Positions 32,950 to 41,898 of a DNA stretch of 64,000 nt are shown here, piece after piece. Below the pieces are notes generated by a model. That model had not been told where the DNA came from and did no database searches. It saw nothing but the letters and a program-made list of their open reading frames with translations. Positions within the stretch are counted from its first letter, which is position 1, and every line of letters begins with the position of its first letter. A program made the position numbers and the translations under genes. Origin of the DNA: Jeotgalibacillus malaysiensis (GTDB lineage: Bacteria > Bacillota > Bacilli > Bacillales > Jeotgalibacillaceae); contig CP009416.1 in NCBI GenBank assembly GCA_000818095.1, positions 569,501 through 633,500 of the forward strand, written 5' to 3'.

Positions 32950-34785
32950 ATGTGTGGCATTACTGGCTGGATCAGCTGGAAACGTCCGCTGACAAGTGAA
33001 TGGGAGACGATTGAAAAGATGGTCAGGACCCTTCATAAAAGAGGTCCTGATGCTTTTGGCATCAAATCCATGCATCATGCATTATTCGGACATACCCGTC
33101 TTACAGTCATTGATCCTGCAGGCGGAGCGCAGCCGATGAGTGTCAAAACAGAATCGGGAGAGTACACATTAATCTACAACGGAGAACTATACAATACAGA
33201 TGAAATCAGAGCTGAATTAAAAAGAAACGGGCATTTATTTTCAACAAGATCTGACACGGAGGTTGTACTGAGGGCTTATATTGAGTGGAGAGAAAATTGT
33301 CCGAAGTATTTTAACGGAATATTTGCTTTTGCGGTTTGGGATCACAAGCGGGAAGTGTGCTTTGGGGCACGGGACAGACTTGGGGTGAAGCCGTTTTTTT
33401 ATGCGGAAAAAGAAGGTGAACTTCTCTTTGGGTCAGAGCTGAAAGCAATTCTCGCGCACCCGGATCAGCAGGCTCTGATCACACTTGAAGGTCTGCAGGA
33501 ATTACTCAGTATGGGCCCGTCTCGCAGGCCTGGGAGCGGTGTCTTTAAAGGAATAGAAGAACTCAGACCGGCTTATGCATTTAAATATACAAGGTCCGGT
33601 TTAAAAAAGTGGCGTTACTGGAATGTGAAAAGTGAAAACCATCCGCATACTGAGCAGGAAACAGCGGTATATTTGAGAGAGCTTTTTGAAGATACAGTCA
33701 GCAGACAGCTCGTATCTGATAAGCCGATCTGCACGTTTTTATCTGGTGGTGTGGATTCAAGTGCAATCAGTGCGGCAGCCGCCCTACAGATTGAAGAAAA
33801 GCTTCATTCGTGTTCAATCAGCTATGAGGAGAATGATCTGCATTACCAGCCGGATCTCTTTAAGCCAAGTGATGACGGACCATGGATTCAAAAGATGTCA
33901 GCTCACCTTTCTTCTGCTCATCATGACCGGGTCATTTCGCAGGCTGAGCTTGCAGGAAGACTGAAGGATGCCGTGCGTGCCCGTGACCTGCCCGGGATGG
34001 CTGATATTGACTCTTCTTTATTATGGTTTTGTGAGCAGATTAAAAAGGATTTTACCGTCGCACTCAGCGGGGAATGCGCAGATGAGATCTTCGGCGGGTA
34101 TCCGTGGTTTCAGCAGGAAAGGCTTTTAATGAATGAGGGTTTTCCGTGGATTACTTCTGTAAAGGAAAGAGAAGCATTCATGCTTCCTGACTGGCATAAA
34201 AAGCTTGAGCTTGAGCAGTACCTGCTTGACCAAAGCCGCGCAATCAGAGTGGAAACACCCCAGCAGGAAGGGGAAACACTTATTACACAAAAGCGCAGGG
34301 AAATGGCGTACCTCAATATGATCAGTTTTATGACCACACTGTTGGACCGCAAAGACCGTATGAGTATGGCGGCAGGACTTGAAGTACGCGTGCCGTTTGC
34401 CGACCATAGAATCGTAGAGTACGCCTGGAACATTCCATGGCGCATGAAGCAGCTCGGCGGCAGTGAGAAGGGCATTCTGCGCAAAGCACTCGAGGGGCTG
34501 CTGCCTGACGAAGTCCTTTACCGTAAGAAGAGTCCTTATCCAAAAACGTACCATCCCGCTTACACAGAAGCGGTAAAACAGATGCTCAAAGGTCGTATTG
34601 CAAACAGCAGCTCGGTTCTGCCTGAACTTTTCGAGCGAAGCAAACTCGAGGAGCTGATCCAGACAGACGGTGCTTCATTTAAAGTTCCGTGGTTCGGGCA
34701 GCTGATGAAAGGCCCACAGCTGATCGCCTATCTTGTTCAGCTCGATGAATGGTTTGAGATCTACGGCGTGAAAATGGATATATAG
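32950..34785 (+). CDS. Asparagine synthetase (glutamine-hydrolysing), AsnB/AsnO type
   Basis: A 611-residue enzyme making asparagine from aspartate, ATP and glutamine. The start is ATG 32950 because the next codon gives Cys2, the glutaminase nucleophile exposed after Met removal (M-C-G-I-T-G-W); an in-frame ATG nine bases upstream would block it. The glutaminase domain (1-200: 'HKRGPDAFG', 'YNGELYN', 'SDTEVVL') is followed by the synthetase domain with the PP-loop 'FLSGGVDSSAIS' and 'MSMAAGLEVRVPFADHRIVE'. The length resembles B. subtilis AsnO (614). A terminator follows. Confidence 0.92.
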   Translation: MCGITGWISWKRPLTSEWETIEKMVRTLHKRGPDAFGIKSMHHALFGHTRLTVIDPAGGAQPMSVKTESGEYTLIYNGELYNTDEIRAELKRNGHLFSTRSDTEVVLRAYIEWRENCPKYFNGIFAFAVWDHKREVCFGARDRLGVKPFFYAEKEGELLFGSELKAILAHPDQQALITLEGLQELLSMGPSRRPGSGVFKGIEELRPAYAFKYTRSGLKKWRYWNVKSENHPHTEQETAVYLRELFEDTVSRQLVSDKPICTFLSGGVDSSAISAAAALQIEEKLHSCSISYEENDLHYQPDLFKPSDDGPWIQKMSAHLSSAHHDRVISQAELAGRLKDAVRARDLPGMADIDSSLLWFCEQIKKDFTVALSGECADEIFGGYPWFQQERLLMNEGFPWITSVKEREAFMLPDWHKKLELEQYLLDQSRAIRVETPQQEGETLITQKRREMAYLNMISFMTTLLDRKDRMSMAAGLEVRVPFADHRIVEYAWNIPWRMKQLGGSEKGILRKALEGLLPDEVLYRKKSPYPKTYHPAYTEAVKQMLKGRIANSSSVLPELFERSKLEELIQTDGASFKVPWFGQLMKGPQLIAYLVQLDEWFEIYGVKMDI

Positions 34786-34793
34786 GTATAGTA

Positions 34794-34825
34794 AAAAGCG
34801 GAAGCGTGGTGCTTCCGCTTTTTTT
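34794..34825 (+). terminator. Intrinsic terminator of the asparagine synthetase gene
   Basis: AAAAGCGGAAGC pairs with GCTTCCGCTTTT, with T8 tail. Array C1 starts 10 bases later. Confidence 0.92.
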
Positions 34826-34834
34826 TCGATGGAT

Positions 34835-35012
34835 CAGGCGCATTCAATTAGTCCTGGAGGTGATAGAATTAATTCGTTTGGTGATCCAATTATGAAGATT
34901 GATGTAACAATTATCCTGTGCTGAACCGGGGGTGTATCAAATCATTTGAAAGATGAATCAATTATCTATCGTGCTGATACATAAAAATCAAAAGGTGATC
35001 CAATTAATCGCC
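34835..35012 (+). repeat. Word array C1 (4 + 4 units)
   Basis: Units resembling GGTGATCCAATTA start at 34837, 34859, 34880 and 34901, then after 30 bases at 34931, 34952, 34973 and 34994. Steps are 22, 21, 21, 30, 21, 21, 21. It lies between a terminator and the 3' end of a convergent gene. Confidence 0.85.
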
Positions 35013-35066
35013 CGTCTCCGCATCACTTTTTAACATCGTCCGGCCTCGGTCCCCAGCCGCACCACT

Positions 35067-35558
35067 TCACTTCAAAATCAGCTGATAAAAATGCACATCC
35101 TGCCATTCCCCGAACTTATGACCAACCTCTTTAAAATTCCCTACAAACTCAAATCCAAATCGCTCATGAAGACGGACGCTTACTTCGTTTCCGCCAGTGA
35201 TCCCACTGATAATCGTATGGAAACCGCGTTTTTTCCCTTCTTCGATTAATACATTCATCATTTTCTTTCCAAGTCCGTTGCCCTGAAAACGCGGTGATAA
35301 GTAAATGGATAGCTCTACTGTATCTTTATAAGCTTCTTTATCGCGAAACGGACTCAGACTGCCGTAACCTGCAACCTCTCCATCAATTTCTGCAGTAAAG
35401 AGCGGGTAGCGGTCCTGGTAACGGCTGAACCAGTCTGTGCGCTGTTCAATCGTATGTGGATTTAAATCAAATGTTGCGACGGTATCAAGCACCGCCTGGT
35501 TGTAGATGTCGTTCATCGCCGGAATATCGGCTGCATTTGCTTTTCTGATGACTGTCAT
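35067..35558 (-). CDS. GNAT acetyltransferase, phosphinothricin-type (YwnH-like)
   Basis: A 163-residue GNAT of the PAT/YwnH group: 'IRKANAADIPAMNDIYNQAV', 'FTAEIDGEVAGYGSLSPFR', 'VELSIYLSPRFQGNGLGKKM' and 'ITGGNEVSVRLHERFGFEFV'. Members N-acetylate phosphinothricin, methionine sulfoximine or related amino acids. The true substrate is unknown. GGAGGGTATT (minus strand) precedes the ATG. Confidence 0.85.
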   Translation of the reverse strand: MTVIRKANAADIPAMNDIYNQAVLDTVATFDLNPHTIEQRTDWFSRYQDRYPLFTAEIDGEVAGYGSLSPFRDKEAYKDTVELSIYLSPRFQGNGLGKKMMNVLIEEGKKRGFHTIISGITGGNEVSVRLHERFGFEFVGNFKEVGHKFGEWQDVHFYQLILK

Positions 35559-35682
35559 AATACCCTCCGGAATTTCACTTTTTTATCTATCTTAAAACAC
35601 TTCGCAGAAATTGAACAGAGAAGGAGGAGAATCTGCTGTATGTAAGGAAATGGTACTCAATGACGATAAAGGAGGAACACGT

Positions 35683-36048
35683 ATGAAGAACCCGATTCAG
35701 CCGAAAATTGGTGCAACATTTATCCCTGTAAAAGATGTCGAATCAGCAAGGGACTGGTATTGCGGACTATTAAGCATTGAACCGACAGAAGAAATTGTTA
35801 ACGGACATCTCTATGTACTCAGGCTGCAGGATGGTCATAATCTTGTACTGGATCAGAAAATATATAAAAAGTACCGTAAACACCGGGCACCATTATTTCA
35901 CTTTAATACAACTGATATTCAGGAGAGTTATACGTATGTTCAGGATTTTGAAGCAGATAATATTGGTGAGATCGAATTTGGGGAGTTCTTTACGTTTGAA
36001 GATCCGGATGGAAATGTGCTGATGGTTTGTGAGTGTGATAATGGCTGA
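35683..36048 (+). CDS. VOC (glyoxalase/bleomycin-resistance fold) protein
   Basis: A 121-residue VOC-fold protein: 'IGATFIPVKDVESARDWYCG', a central strand ending in LVLDQ, then 'PLFHFNTTDIQESYTYV' and 'EFFTFEDPDGNVLMVCE'. ATG 35683 follows AAAGGAGG; a longer frame from 35611 lacks a site and adds non-family residues. The family includes glyoxalases, dioxygenases and drug-binding proteins; the function here is unknown. Confidence 0.8.
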   Translation: MKNPIQPKIGATFIPVKDVESARDWYCGLLSIEPTEEIVNGHLYVLRLQDGHNLVLDQKIYKKYRKHRAPLFHFNTTDIQESYTYVQDFEADNIGEIEFGEFFTFEDPDGNVLMVCECDNG

Positions 36049-36160
36049 CGTCTAATTTCACATTTAGCACATCAATTGAACTAAATATAAGCACATATGC
36101 ATTTTCTGTCGAATTTAGGGGAAAGGACAGGTATCAGAATAAAAAGACAGGGGATGACAC

Positions 36161-37675
36161 ATGCTTATTCATTTAAATGAATTCTCATTTATAACTGCTT
36201 ATTATAACGACCCGGTAAAGCAGGTAACACATATTAGCTACGATTCAAGACAAATAAAGAAGGACAGTGCTTTTTTCTGTATGAAGGGTGAACATTCAAA
36301 TGGCCATCATCATTTAGAAGAAGCGGTCTTAAACGGTGCTTCAGTCATTATTGGTACCGATCAAAAGCTGATTGAACGCGCAGCTGCACGCTATCCGGAT
36401 TGTTCATTTGGCTTAGTCGAAGATGACAGGGAGGCGCTCGCTCAGTTCTCTATTCATTTTTACCGTGAGCCTGATCGTAAAATCAAAACGATCGGTGTAA
36501 CAGGTACAAATGGAAAGACAACTGTCGCTGCTTTTGTGAAATCACTGCTGACACAATGCGGGATTAAAACCGGTTCGATTGGGACCAATGGCATTTTCTC
36601 CTCGCAAGAAGAGATAGTCTACAAAAAGAGCACGCCGACTACACCGGAAGCATCAGATCTGCACGCGATTTTCAGTGAGCTCGTGAACAGGCAGAATGAT
36701 GCAGTAGTGATGGAGGTCTCTTCCATTGCGATTGATCAGAAAAGAGTGGCGGGCATAGAATTTGATACAGCCATTCACACGAATATTTCCACTGAACATC
36801 TTGAATACCATAAGACATTTGCACGCTACAAAGAAGCGAAAATGAAGCTCTTTGATCAGGCGCACACAGCCGTTGTCAATATTGATGATGAGATGGGAAG
36901 AGATCTTGTTGAGCGGTTTACGGGGGATCTGATCACCTGCAGTCTGGACCGTCACTCAGGGGCCGATCTGATTGCAGATAACTGCCACGTGTCAGAAGAA
37001 GGCACGATGTTTGAGCTGATTGTAAATGGTCAGTCTTATCTAGTGAACTCATCCGTCTATGGTAATTACAACGTACACAATCTGCTGAGTGCAATTGGAA
37101 CTGCTTTGCACCATGGTCTGGAACTGAATGAAATCATTCCTGTTCTGAAAAATATTGAAAATCCAAAAGGACGTTTTCAGGTCATCGAGCAATACGGCGG
37201 ACGTAAGATTATCATTGATTACGCTCATACGCCGGTTGCCCTGAACAGTCTGCTGATTGAGGCTAAAAAACTGCCGCATAACAACATGATTGCCATGATC
37301 GCAGGGATTGGCATTCGCGATTTTAATAAGATGCCTAAGATGGCTGGGACTGCAGAAGGACAGGCTGACAGCATTATTGTCACTGTTGACCATCCCGGTG
37401 ACCATGATCCGCAAAAAGTGGTTGATCAGGTGATGACCGGATTCAAAAATCCATATGATCAGTCCATCTTTACTTCTTTAACGAGAAAAGAAGGCGTGCT
37501 AAAGGCGCTCGCCCAATCTGAAGAAGGAGATGTCATTCTGCTGACGAGCGGCTGTATTAACGGCGCACAGATTGTAAAGGGAGAATACATTCCGCACTCA
37601 GATGAAACGATCATCAAGGATTATTTTGAACGGCTTGAAAAAACGAAAAGTCCGGGAATCGAGCAGTGCAAATAG
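36161..37675 (+). CDS. MurE-like UDP-MurNAc-tripeptide ligase paralogue
   Basis: A 504-residue Mur ligase. GVTGTNGKTT (112-121) binds ATP, 'NISTEHLEYHKTFARYKEAK' and 'NYNVHNLLSAIG' belong to the central domain, and 'IIDYAHTPVALNSLL' to the C-domain. The DNPR motif that selects diaminopimelate in most Bacillus MurE reads D410-H-P-G and continues D-H-D-P; S. aureus lysine-adding MurE has D-N-P-A-N-D-D-P in the same place. The later K-G-x-E motif is also replaced (S-G-C-I-N-G). So it may add lysine or another residue, or act outside main wall synthesis. It stands alone, not in a dcw cluster. Confidence 0.8.
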   Translation: MLIHLNEFSFITAYYNDPVKQVTHISYDSRQIKKDSAFFCMKGEHSNGHHHLEEAVLNGASVIIGTDQKLIERAAARYPDCSFGLVEDDREALAQFSIHFYREPDRKIKTIGVTGTNGKTTVAAFVKSLLTQCGIKTGSIGTNGIFSSQEEIVYKKSTPTTPEASDLHAIFSELVNRQNDAVVMEVSSIAIDQKRVAGIEFDTAIHTNISTEHLEYHKTFARYKEAKMKLFDQAHTAVVNIDDEMGRDLVERFTGDLITCSLDRHSGADLIADNCHVSEEGTMFELIVNGQSYLVNSSVYGNYNVHNLLSAIGTALHHGLELNEIIPVLKNIENPKGRFQVIEQYGGRKIIIDYAHTPVALNSLLIEAKKLPHNNMIAMIAGIGIRDFNKMPKMAGTAEGQADSIIVTVDHPGDHDPQKVVDQVMTGFKNPYDQSIFTSLTRKEGVLKALAQSEEGDVILLTSGCINGAQIVKGEYIPHSDETIIKDYFERLEKTKSPGIEQCK

Positions 37676-37783
37676 AGTAGCCATCAAGAATAGGAAAGTA
37701 TTGTGAACATTCGCTCATTTTTTTCCTTCTCAGCAAAAGTATGCAATAATAATAAAAAATGACTTAAACAGGAGGAAAAGAAT

Positions 37784-38413
37784 GTGGCACTGATATTATT
37801 TGATCTTGATGGCACCATCATTGATTCCACAGACTATTTACTTCAGGCTCTGCATCTGGCAGTAGAAGACATGCCTCATATCCAGGAGCCGTCCAAAGAA
37901 ACGCTTCAGTCTGCCTACGGACTGACAGGCAGCGCCTTTTGGGCAAAAGTAGTGCCGGACGCTTCTCCCCAGGAGATTACAATCATCAGACGGCGGAGAA
38001 GCGAATTCCTTGATCAGCTGGTAAAAGGGAAAGACCTTTTGTTTCCCGGTGTAAAAGAAACGCTGCAACAGTTGAAGGAAGATGGTCATACGCTCTCTAC
38101 AGCATCAAACTGCGGAACGCATTATCTTGATATGATTCTCGATTCACAGGGCATCAGGCATTATTTTTCACAGCCGATCTGTCTTGGTACGATTCATGGT
38201 GAGAAAAAGGGAGAAGTGTTAGCGGCTAATTTTGAGAGATTCGGAAAATCCGAAGCCTATCTGGTGGGCGATCGTTATTCTGATATAGAAGCTGCAAAAG
38301 AACATGATATCCCTGTGATTTACTGTACATACGGGTTCGGCACTGATGAAGAAGCTGCTCAGGCGGACTACCGGATCAACAGGATTGATGAAGTACGTTC
38401 AATTATCAGTTAA
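37784..38413 (+). CDS. HAD-superfamily hydrolase (phosphoglycolate phosphatase-like)
   Basis: A 209-residue HAD phosphatase. Motif I is 'ILFDLDGTIIDST' with Asp7 and Asp9, motif II S-T-A-S-N near residue 107, and motif IV 'AYLVGDRYSDIEAAKEHDI'. A helical cap occupies about 15-80. Substrate unknown; the Gph/PpaX group is the closest in form. GTG 37784 follows AGGAGG; an ATG two bases earlier stops after three codons. Confidence 0.85.
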   Translation: MALILFDLDGTIIDSTDYLLQALHLAVEDMPHIQEPSKETLQSAYGLTGSAFWAKVVPDASPQEITIIRRRRSEFLDQLVKGKDLLFPGVKETLQQLKEDGHTLSTASNCGTHYLDMILDSQGIRHYFSQPICLGTIHGEKKGEVLAANFERFGKSEAYLVGDRYSDIEAAKEHDIPVIYCTYGFGTDEEAAQADYRINRIDEVRSIIS

Positions 38414-38415
38414 TA

Positions 38416-38454
38416 AAAACGGTCATTCCGGATGTGGAATGACCGTTTTTTCGT
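38416..38454 (+). terminator. Intrinsic terminator of the HAD gene
   Basis: AAAACGGTCATTCC and GGAATGACCGTTTT pair, with T-tail. Array B1 starts about 50 bases beyond. Confidence 0.9.
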
Positions 38455-38502
38455 TTGTATTGCAGAGGATAGGGCTGGCCACATTCGAAGGGATGATCGC
38501 AT

Positions 38503-38684
38503 GCAATTTGAGGTCATAGTCGCTGAAATTGAGGTCACCTTTAGTCAAACTGAGGTCACGTTTTCAATTTTTCGGGTCACAATATGCTTAACTGTGAAAT
38601 TTCAGGTCACGTTGTGAAATTTTCGGGTCAGGTCGCAAAAAACTCAGGTCACGTGCCAGCATTTTACGGTCACCCTGCCCGCCC
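38503..38684 (+). repeat. Word array B1 (4 + 4 units)
   Basis: Units AAATTTCAGGTCAC plus variable bases. GGT cores at 38512, 38533, 38554, 38575, then 38605, 38626, 38647, 38668: steps 21, 21, 21, 30, 21, 21, 21. It has the same plan as C1 and C3 although the word is unrelated. Confidence 0.9.
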
Positions 38685-38709
38685 GCTTCAGATCCTCTAT
38701 ACGCACTAT

Positions 38710-39249
38710 TCAATAAACCACAGGTCCCTCATCAGGCCGCTCCCCGCGCTTCAGCTCGCGAATCGATAACCCAAACCGCATTTCAAAATGAGGATAATCC
38801 TTAAATCCTCTGAAATCACCGCCCCAGGCAAAGCCGAGGTCTTTAGCGATCTCGACCACTTCCATCCAGTCTGACTCACCGTTTCCATTGCCATCGTATT
38901 CAAGATCCCAAATCACATCGTCCTCAGTCTGAAGGGCGAAGTCAATCGCGAGGCCGTAGTTGTGATAGGATTCACCGCCTTGTGCATAGGACACAATACT
39001 TCCTTCGCGCGTCCTGCCCTGTGCGTAGATTTCATCCTGCTCCTCAAAGGAACGGAAGCCGTCTGTAATAATAATCTGAATATCCTGTTCGGATGCCCGC
39101 TCAACCAGTTCATCACTTTTTTTCTGAACGATGGGGTGCAGGCCCTGAGGCAGTGGACGGTTCCGCAGTTCTTCACGATGCTCGAGTTCCCGGTAGATCA
39201 GCCAGCCGGCAACCCCTGCAATGAATAAAAATAAAATCAATTTTTTCAA
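38710..39249 (-). CDS. cwlK: M15 peptidoglycan endopeptidase, CwlK-like
   Basis: A 179-residue protein with an N-terminal signal-anchor helix (3-19) and an M15B/VanY-like domain. Zinc ligands are in 'SYHNYGLAIDF' (S-x-H-x4-A-x2-D form) and D-Y-P-H-F-E; 'IITDGFRSFEEQDEIYAQGR' is the substrate-binding strand. B. subtilis CwlK cuts the L-Ala-D-Glu bond of wall peptides. It acts outside the membrane. The start overlaps the glycosylase stop by four bases, so both genes are one unit. Confidence 0.85.
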   Translation of the reverse strand: MKKLILFLFIAGVAGWLIYRELEHREELRNRPLPQGLHPIVQKKSDELVERASEQDIQIIITDGFRSFEEQDEIYAQGRTREGSIVSYAQGGESYHNYGLAIDFALQTEDDVIWDLEYDGNGNGESDWMEVVEIAKDLGFAWGGDFRGFKDYPHFEMRFGLSIRELKRGERPDEGPVVY

Positions 39250-40079
39250 TGTGTATCCTCAATCCTTTGGCACGTCGGACAGAAGTAAAGCCTTCTTGAA
39301 GAAGCCACAATCTTTTCGATTGGGGTCCCATCAATCCGGCAGGACTGTCCGGCACGGTTAAACACCCAGTGTCTATACTGCGGCCGTTTTTTACCTTCAG
39401 CTTTTAGACGATTCGCAAGCTCAAGGTCATTTGTAATCCCGCCTGTCTCATAGGATTGGACAGAAAGCTGAATAATGGCTTCAGCAGCCGCCTGTATTTG
39501 CTCCTCTGTACAGTCTTTCGGGCGGAGCGAGGGGTGAATGCCTGCTTTAAATAAAATCTCGCTGCGCAGGTAATTGCCGTTTCCTGCGACAAACCCCTGA
39601 TCAAGCAAAAGGGCTGTCCATCTTCTGCCGCTGAATTTCTTGCTGTTAATACGTTCAATAAGCTGCTCAGGCGTCACTGAATCATTTAATACATCAGGAC
39701 CTGCACGCTGGATAAACGGGTGCAGGTGCACTTCCTCATCCCGTATTACTTCGATATCTGATGAGCTGTAAAGAAGCGCAGATTTCTTTTCGTTATGCAC
39801 AGCAAATCTGAGCTGTCTGTTCGTTTTTGGGTAGTTATAGGCATTCCTGATAACCCATTTGCCATAGAGCTGATTATGGCTGTATACAGTGTAACCGTTG
39901 GAAAAGCGGATCAGCATCGCTTTGCCGACGGTATCCACCTTTAATACGTCAGCCCCTGTGAAAAAATCTTCATAATCCTTCAGGTGTTCAAAAGCAAAGT
40001 GAACCTCCATAATTTTTCTGCCTGTTAACGCTTTTTCAACCTGGTCGGCTGCGCGTCTGATTTCAGGACCTTCCGGCAT
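39246..40079 (-). CDS. Nei/MutM-family DNA glycosylase (endonuclease VIII-like)
   Basis: A 277-residue base-excision repair enzyme. The mature N-terminus is Pro2-Glu3 (M-P-E-G-P-E-I), the Schiff-base nucleophile and its partner. The helix-two-turn-helix segment 'GFVAGNGNYLRSEILFKAGI' follows, and a C-terminal zinc finger uses the C-R-I-D-G and C-P-T-C cysteines. It resembles Nei (oxidised pyrimidines) more than MutM, but substrate is inference. GGAAGATG lies upstream of the start. It is coupled to the cwlK-like gene. Confidence 0.87.
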   Translation of the reverse strand: MPEGPEIRRAADQVEKALTGRKIMEVHFAFEHLKDYEDFFTGADVLKVDTVGKAMLIRFSNGYTVYSHNQLYGKWVIRNAYNYPKTNRQLRFAVHNEKKSALLYSSSDIEVIRDEEVHLHPFIQRAGPDVLNDSVTPEQLIERINSKKFSGRRWTALLLDQGFVAGNGNYLRSEILFKAGIHPSLRPKDCTEEQIQAAAEAIIQLSVQSYETGGITNDLELANRLKAEGKKRPQYRHWVFNRAGQSCRIDGTPIEKIVASSRRLYFCPTCQRIEDTH

Positions 40080-40115
40080 AGTGCATCTTCCTTTTTGATT
40101 AAGTTATTCTTATGC

Positions 40116-40222
40116 ATAATGGCTTCCGATTTCCGCGCCAGGGGGACATCACGACCGGGCGATGAGCCAGCAGACCTCAACCTGTCCCTTCCTGCGAGAC
40201 TTCAATCTCGAGCTATGCAGGG
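40116..40222 (-). repeat. GC-rich interspersed repeat, copy 3 (degenerate, reverse)
   Basis: On this strand CTTCCGATTTCCGCGCCAGG, GATGAGCC and CCTGTCCC match the reverse complement of the element at 27151, but the central GGAGGCTTCG/CCCCGCAGG part is deleted. It fills the spacer between the glycosylase and the M50-like gene. Confidence 0.6.
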
Positions 40223-40284
40223 AAAATATTAGTCTTTGTGACTTTGAAGTTTAAAGTTTGTTACTGTCACTTACTATAAGTTAG

Positions 40285-40764
40285 TTAATTCTCAAGCTGT
40301 AATTCTTCCCCGTATCTCATAATGCGGTAAGCGGCATAGCCGTCGCTGAATTTCCCATTGCCGAAGTTGACCGGCAGGAGTGAAAAGGCAGCGAAATATA
40401 ATGAGAAGTAGGAGTATTGATAAAAGAATATATCCGGTCCAATGATATCCTGCATGATAGACAGGTTAATCAGGAAAATAGAACCGAAATTAAAAATGAC
40501 GCCTCCGAGATGGACAAGGGTATTAGTAACGCGGTTATTATATTTCAATGACGTATATTTACAAAAAGAGTCGAGGAAATAAATGCTGTGAATACTGATC
40601 CCGCCAAATTTAATCAGGCATTTTCCTCTGCCAAGGGCAAAGTTCGATGTACCGCCAAATATTCTGGCGAAAAACGCATGACCAAGCTGATGTACAAGGG
40701 AAACGGTTGGAAATACAATTAAGAATGACCATAAAAAGGTCCATATATCTTTAAGTTGAAACAT
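40285..40764 (-). CDS. M50-like membrane protein with HQxxH instead of HExxH
   Basis: A 159-residue integral membrane protein with four or so helices. 'VSLVHQLGHAFFARIFGGTS' matches the first active-site helix of site-2-type (M50) proteases, but the catalytic Glu is Gln26 (H25-Q-L-G-H29). The second motif, usually N-x-x-P-x-x-x-L-D-G, reads 'LLPVNFGNGKFSDGYAAYR' and keeps N and D-G. The metal site may persist without peptide hydrolysis. ATG 40764 follows GAGGTG; in-frame ATGs at 40806 and 40791 are less likely. It is monocistronic. Confidence 0.7.
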   Translation of the reverse strand: MFQLKDIWTFLWSFLIVFPTVSLVHQLGHAFFARIFGGTSNFALGRGKCLIKFGGISIHSIYFLDSFCKYTSLKYNNRVTNTLVHLGGVIFNFGSIFLINLSIMQDIIGPDIFFYQYSYFSLYFAAFSLLPVNFGNGKFSDGYAAYRIMRYGEELQLEN

Positions 40765-40912
40765 ATTAGCACCTCTAACATTATTTTTCATGTATTGTCT
40801 AGACATGTTTCCCGGGATATGATTCAGTAAACCTAAATGAAAGAATCGATTGGACAGAAGGGAAACAGTAGCGTACGATTGAAAAAATTGAATGTTAAAG
40901 GAAGATTAAGGA

Positions 40913-41839
40913 ATGGACATACAAACAGTCGTCTCCACCATTATTGTGATGGGTCTCATGATTGCAACCGGGTCATTATTTGCACTCAGAGTCAATGTCA
41001 CAGGTGAAGTGAAATCAGTACTCATATTACTCATATTAAATATTGCGGTTCCGGCTGTCATCTTAAATGGTGTTTTCAGTGTGGATCTGACAGGAGATGC
41101 CTTAGCGGAAGCCGGTTTAATTTTCGGGATATCAATCGTCTATCATATAGGCGCACTCATTTTCGTGAAAATCCTGACTGTTTTATTGAAGATCAGGTCC
41201 ATGTTCGGTAAGAAAATGATGATCCTTGGCGCATTAGGTAATACCGGATTTCTTGGTATTCCGCTGGCTGCAACGATTTTTGGTCCGGCGGGAGGATTTC
41301 TTGCAGCAATTTTTGACGCAGGATTATCACTGACGGTTTATACAGTTGTCATTTATCTGCTGCAGGCAGAAGGGAAATTCCATATCAGTCAGCTGAAGGC
41401 TGTCATTAATATGCCGGTTCTTTCAATCGTGATTGGCATAATTGTAGCCTTAAGCGGATTCAGACCGCCCGGCATGATGATACAGTTTGTTGAAATGCTT
41501 GCAGCACTCGCAGCTCCGATGGCGATGCTGTATGTCGGCATGCTGCTGCCACCGCTGATTAAGAGAGGAAAGAAAGTCCTTTTTCCAATGCTCTGGTTTC
41601 CAGTCACAGTCAGACTGCTGGTCATTCCGCTGATTGTCATGACGGTCTTATCTGTCTTTTCATTTACCGGATGGACTGCACAGCTGATTGTTCTGCAAAC
41701 TGCGATGCCGGCAGCTATGATCACAGCAGTTTTATTCTCTAAATTTACAAGTGAAGAGGAAACGGCGATTGTGACGATCTTCGCTTCTACACTGCTGAGC
41801 CTGATCACAATTCCATTTATCGCATGGCTCTTAATTTGA
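40913..41839 (+). CDS. AEC-family (auxin efflux carrier-like) transporter
   Basis: A 308-residue membrane protein with about ten helices. 'LLILNIAVPAVILNGVFSVD' and 'LGNTGFLGIPLAATIFGPAG' in the N-half and 'LQTAMPAAMITAVLFSKFTS' in the C-half match bacterial AEC carriers, which transport carboxylates such as malate or malonate. The substrate is not predictable. It has a weak AAGATTAAGG site before the ATG. Confidence 0.85.
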   Translation: MDIQTVVSTIIVMGLMIATGSLFALRVNVTGEVKSVLILLILNIAVPAVILNGVFSVDLTGDALAEAGLIFGISIVYHIGALIFVKILTVLLKIRSMFGKKMMILGALGNTGFLGIPLAATIFGPAGGFLAAIFDAGLSLTVYTVVIYLLQAEGKFHISQLKAVINMPVLSIVIGIIVALSGFRPPGMMIQFVEMLAALAAPMAMLYVGMLLPPLIKRGKKVLFPMLWFPVTVRLLVIPLIVMTVLSVFSFTGWTAQLIVLQTAMPAAMITAVLFSKFTSEEETAIVTIFASTLLSLITIPFIAWLLI

Positions 41840-41898
41840 TTTTTGGGTTTCTCTCATTGAAAATAAGGAAAGATACTATTATGAGAGGAGCGATTACG

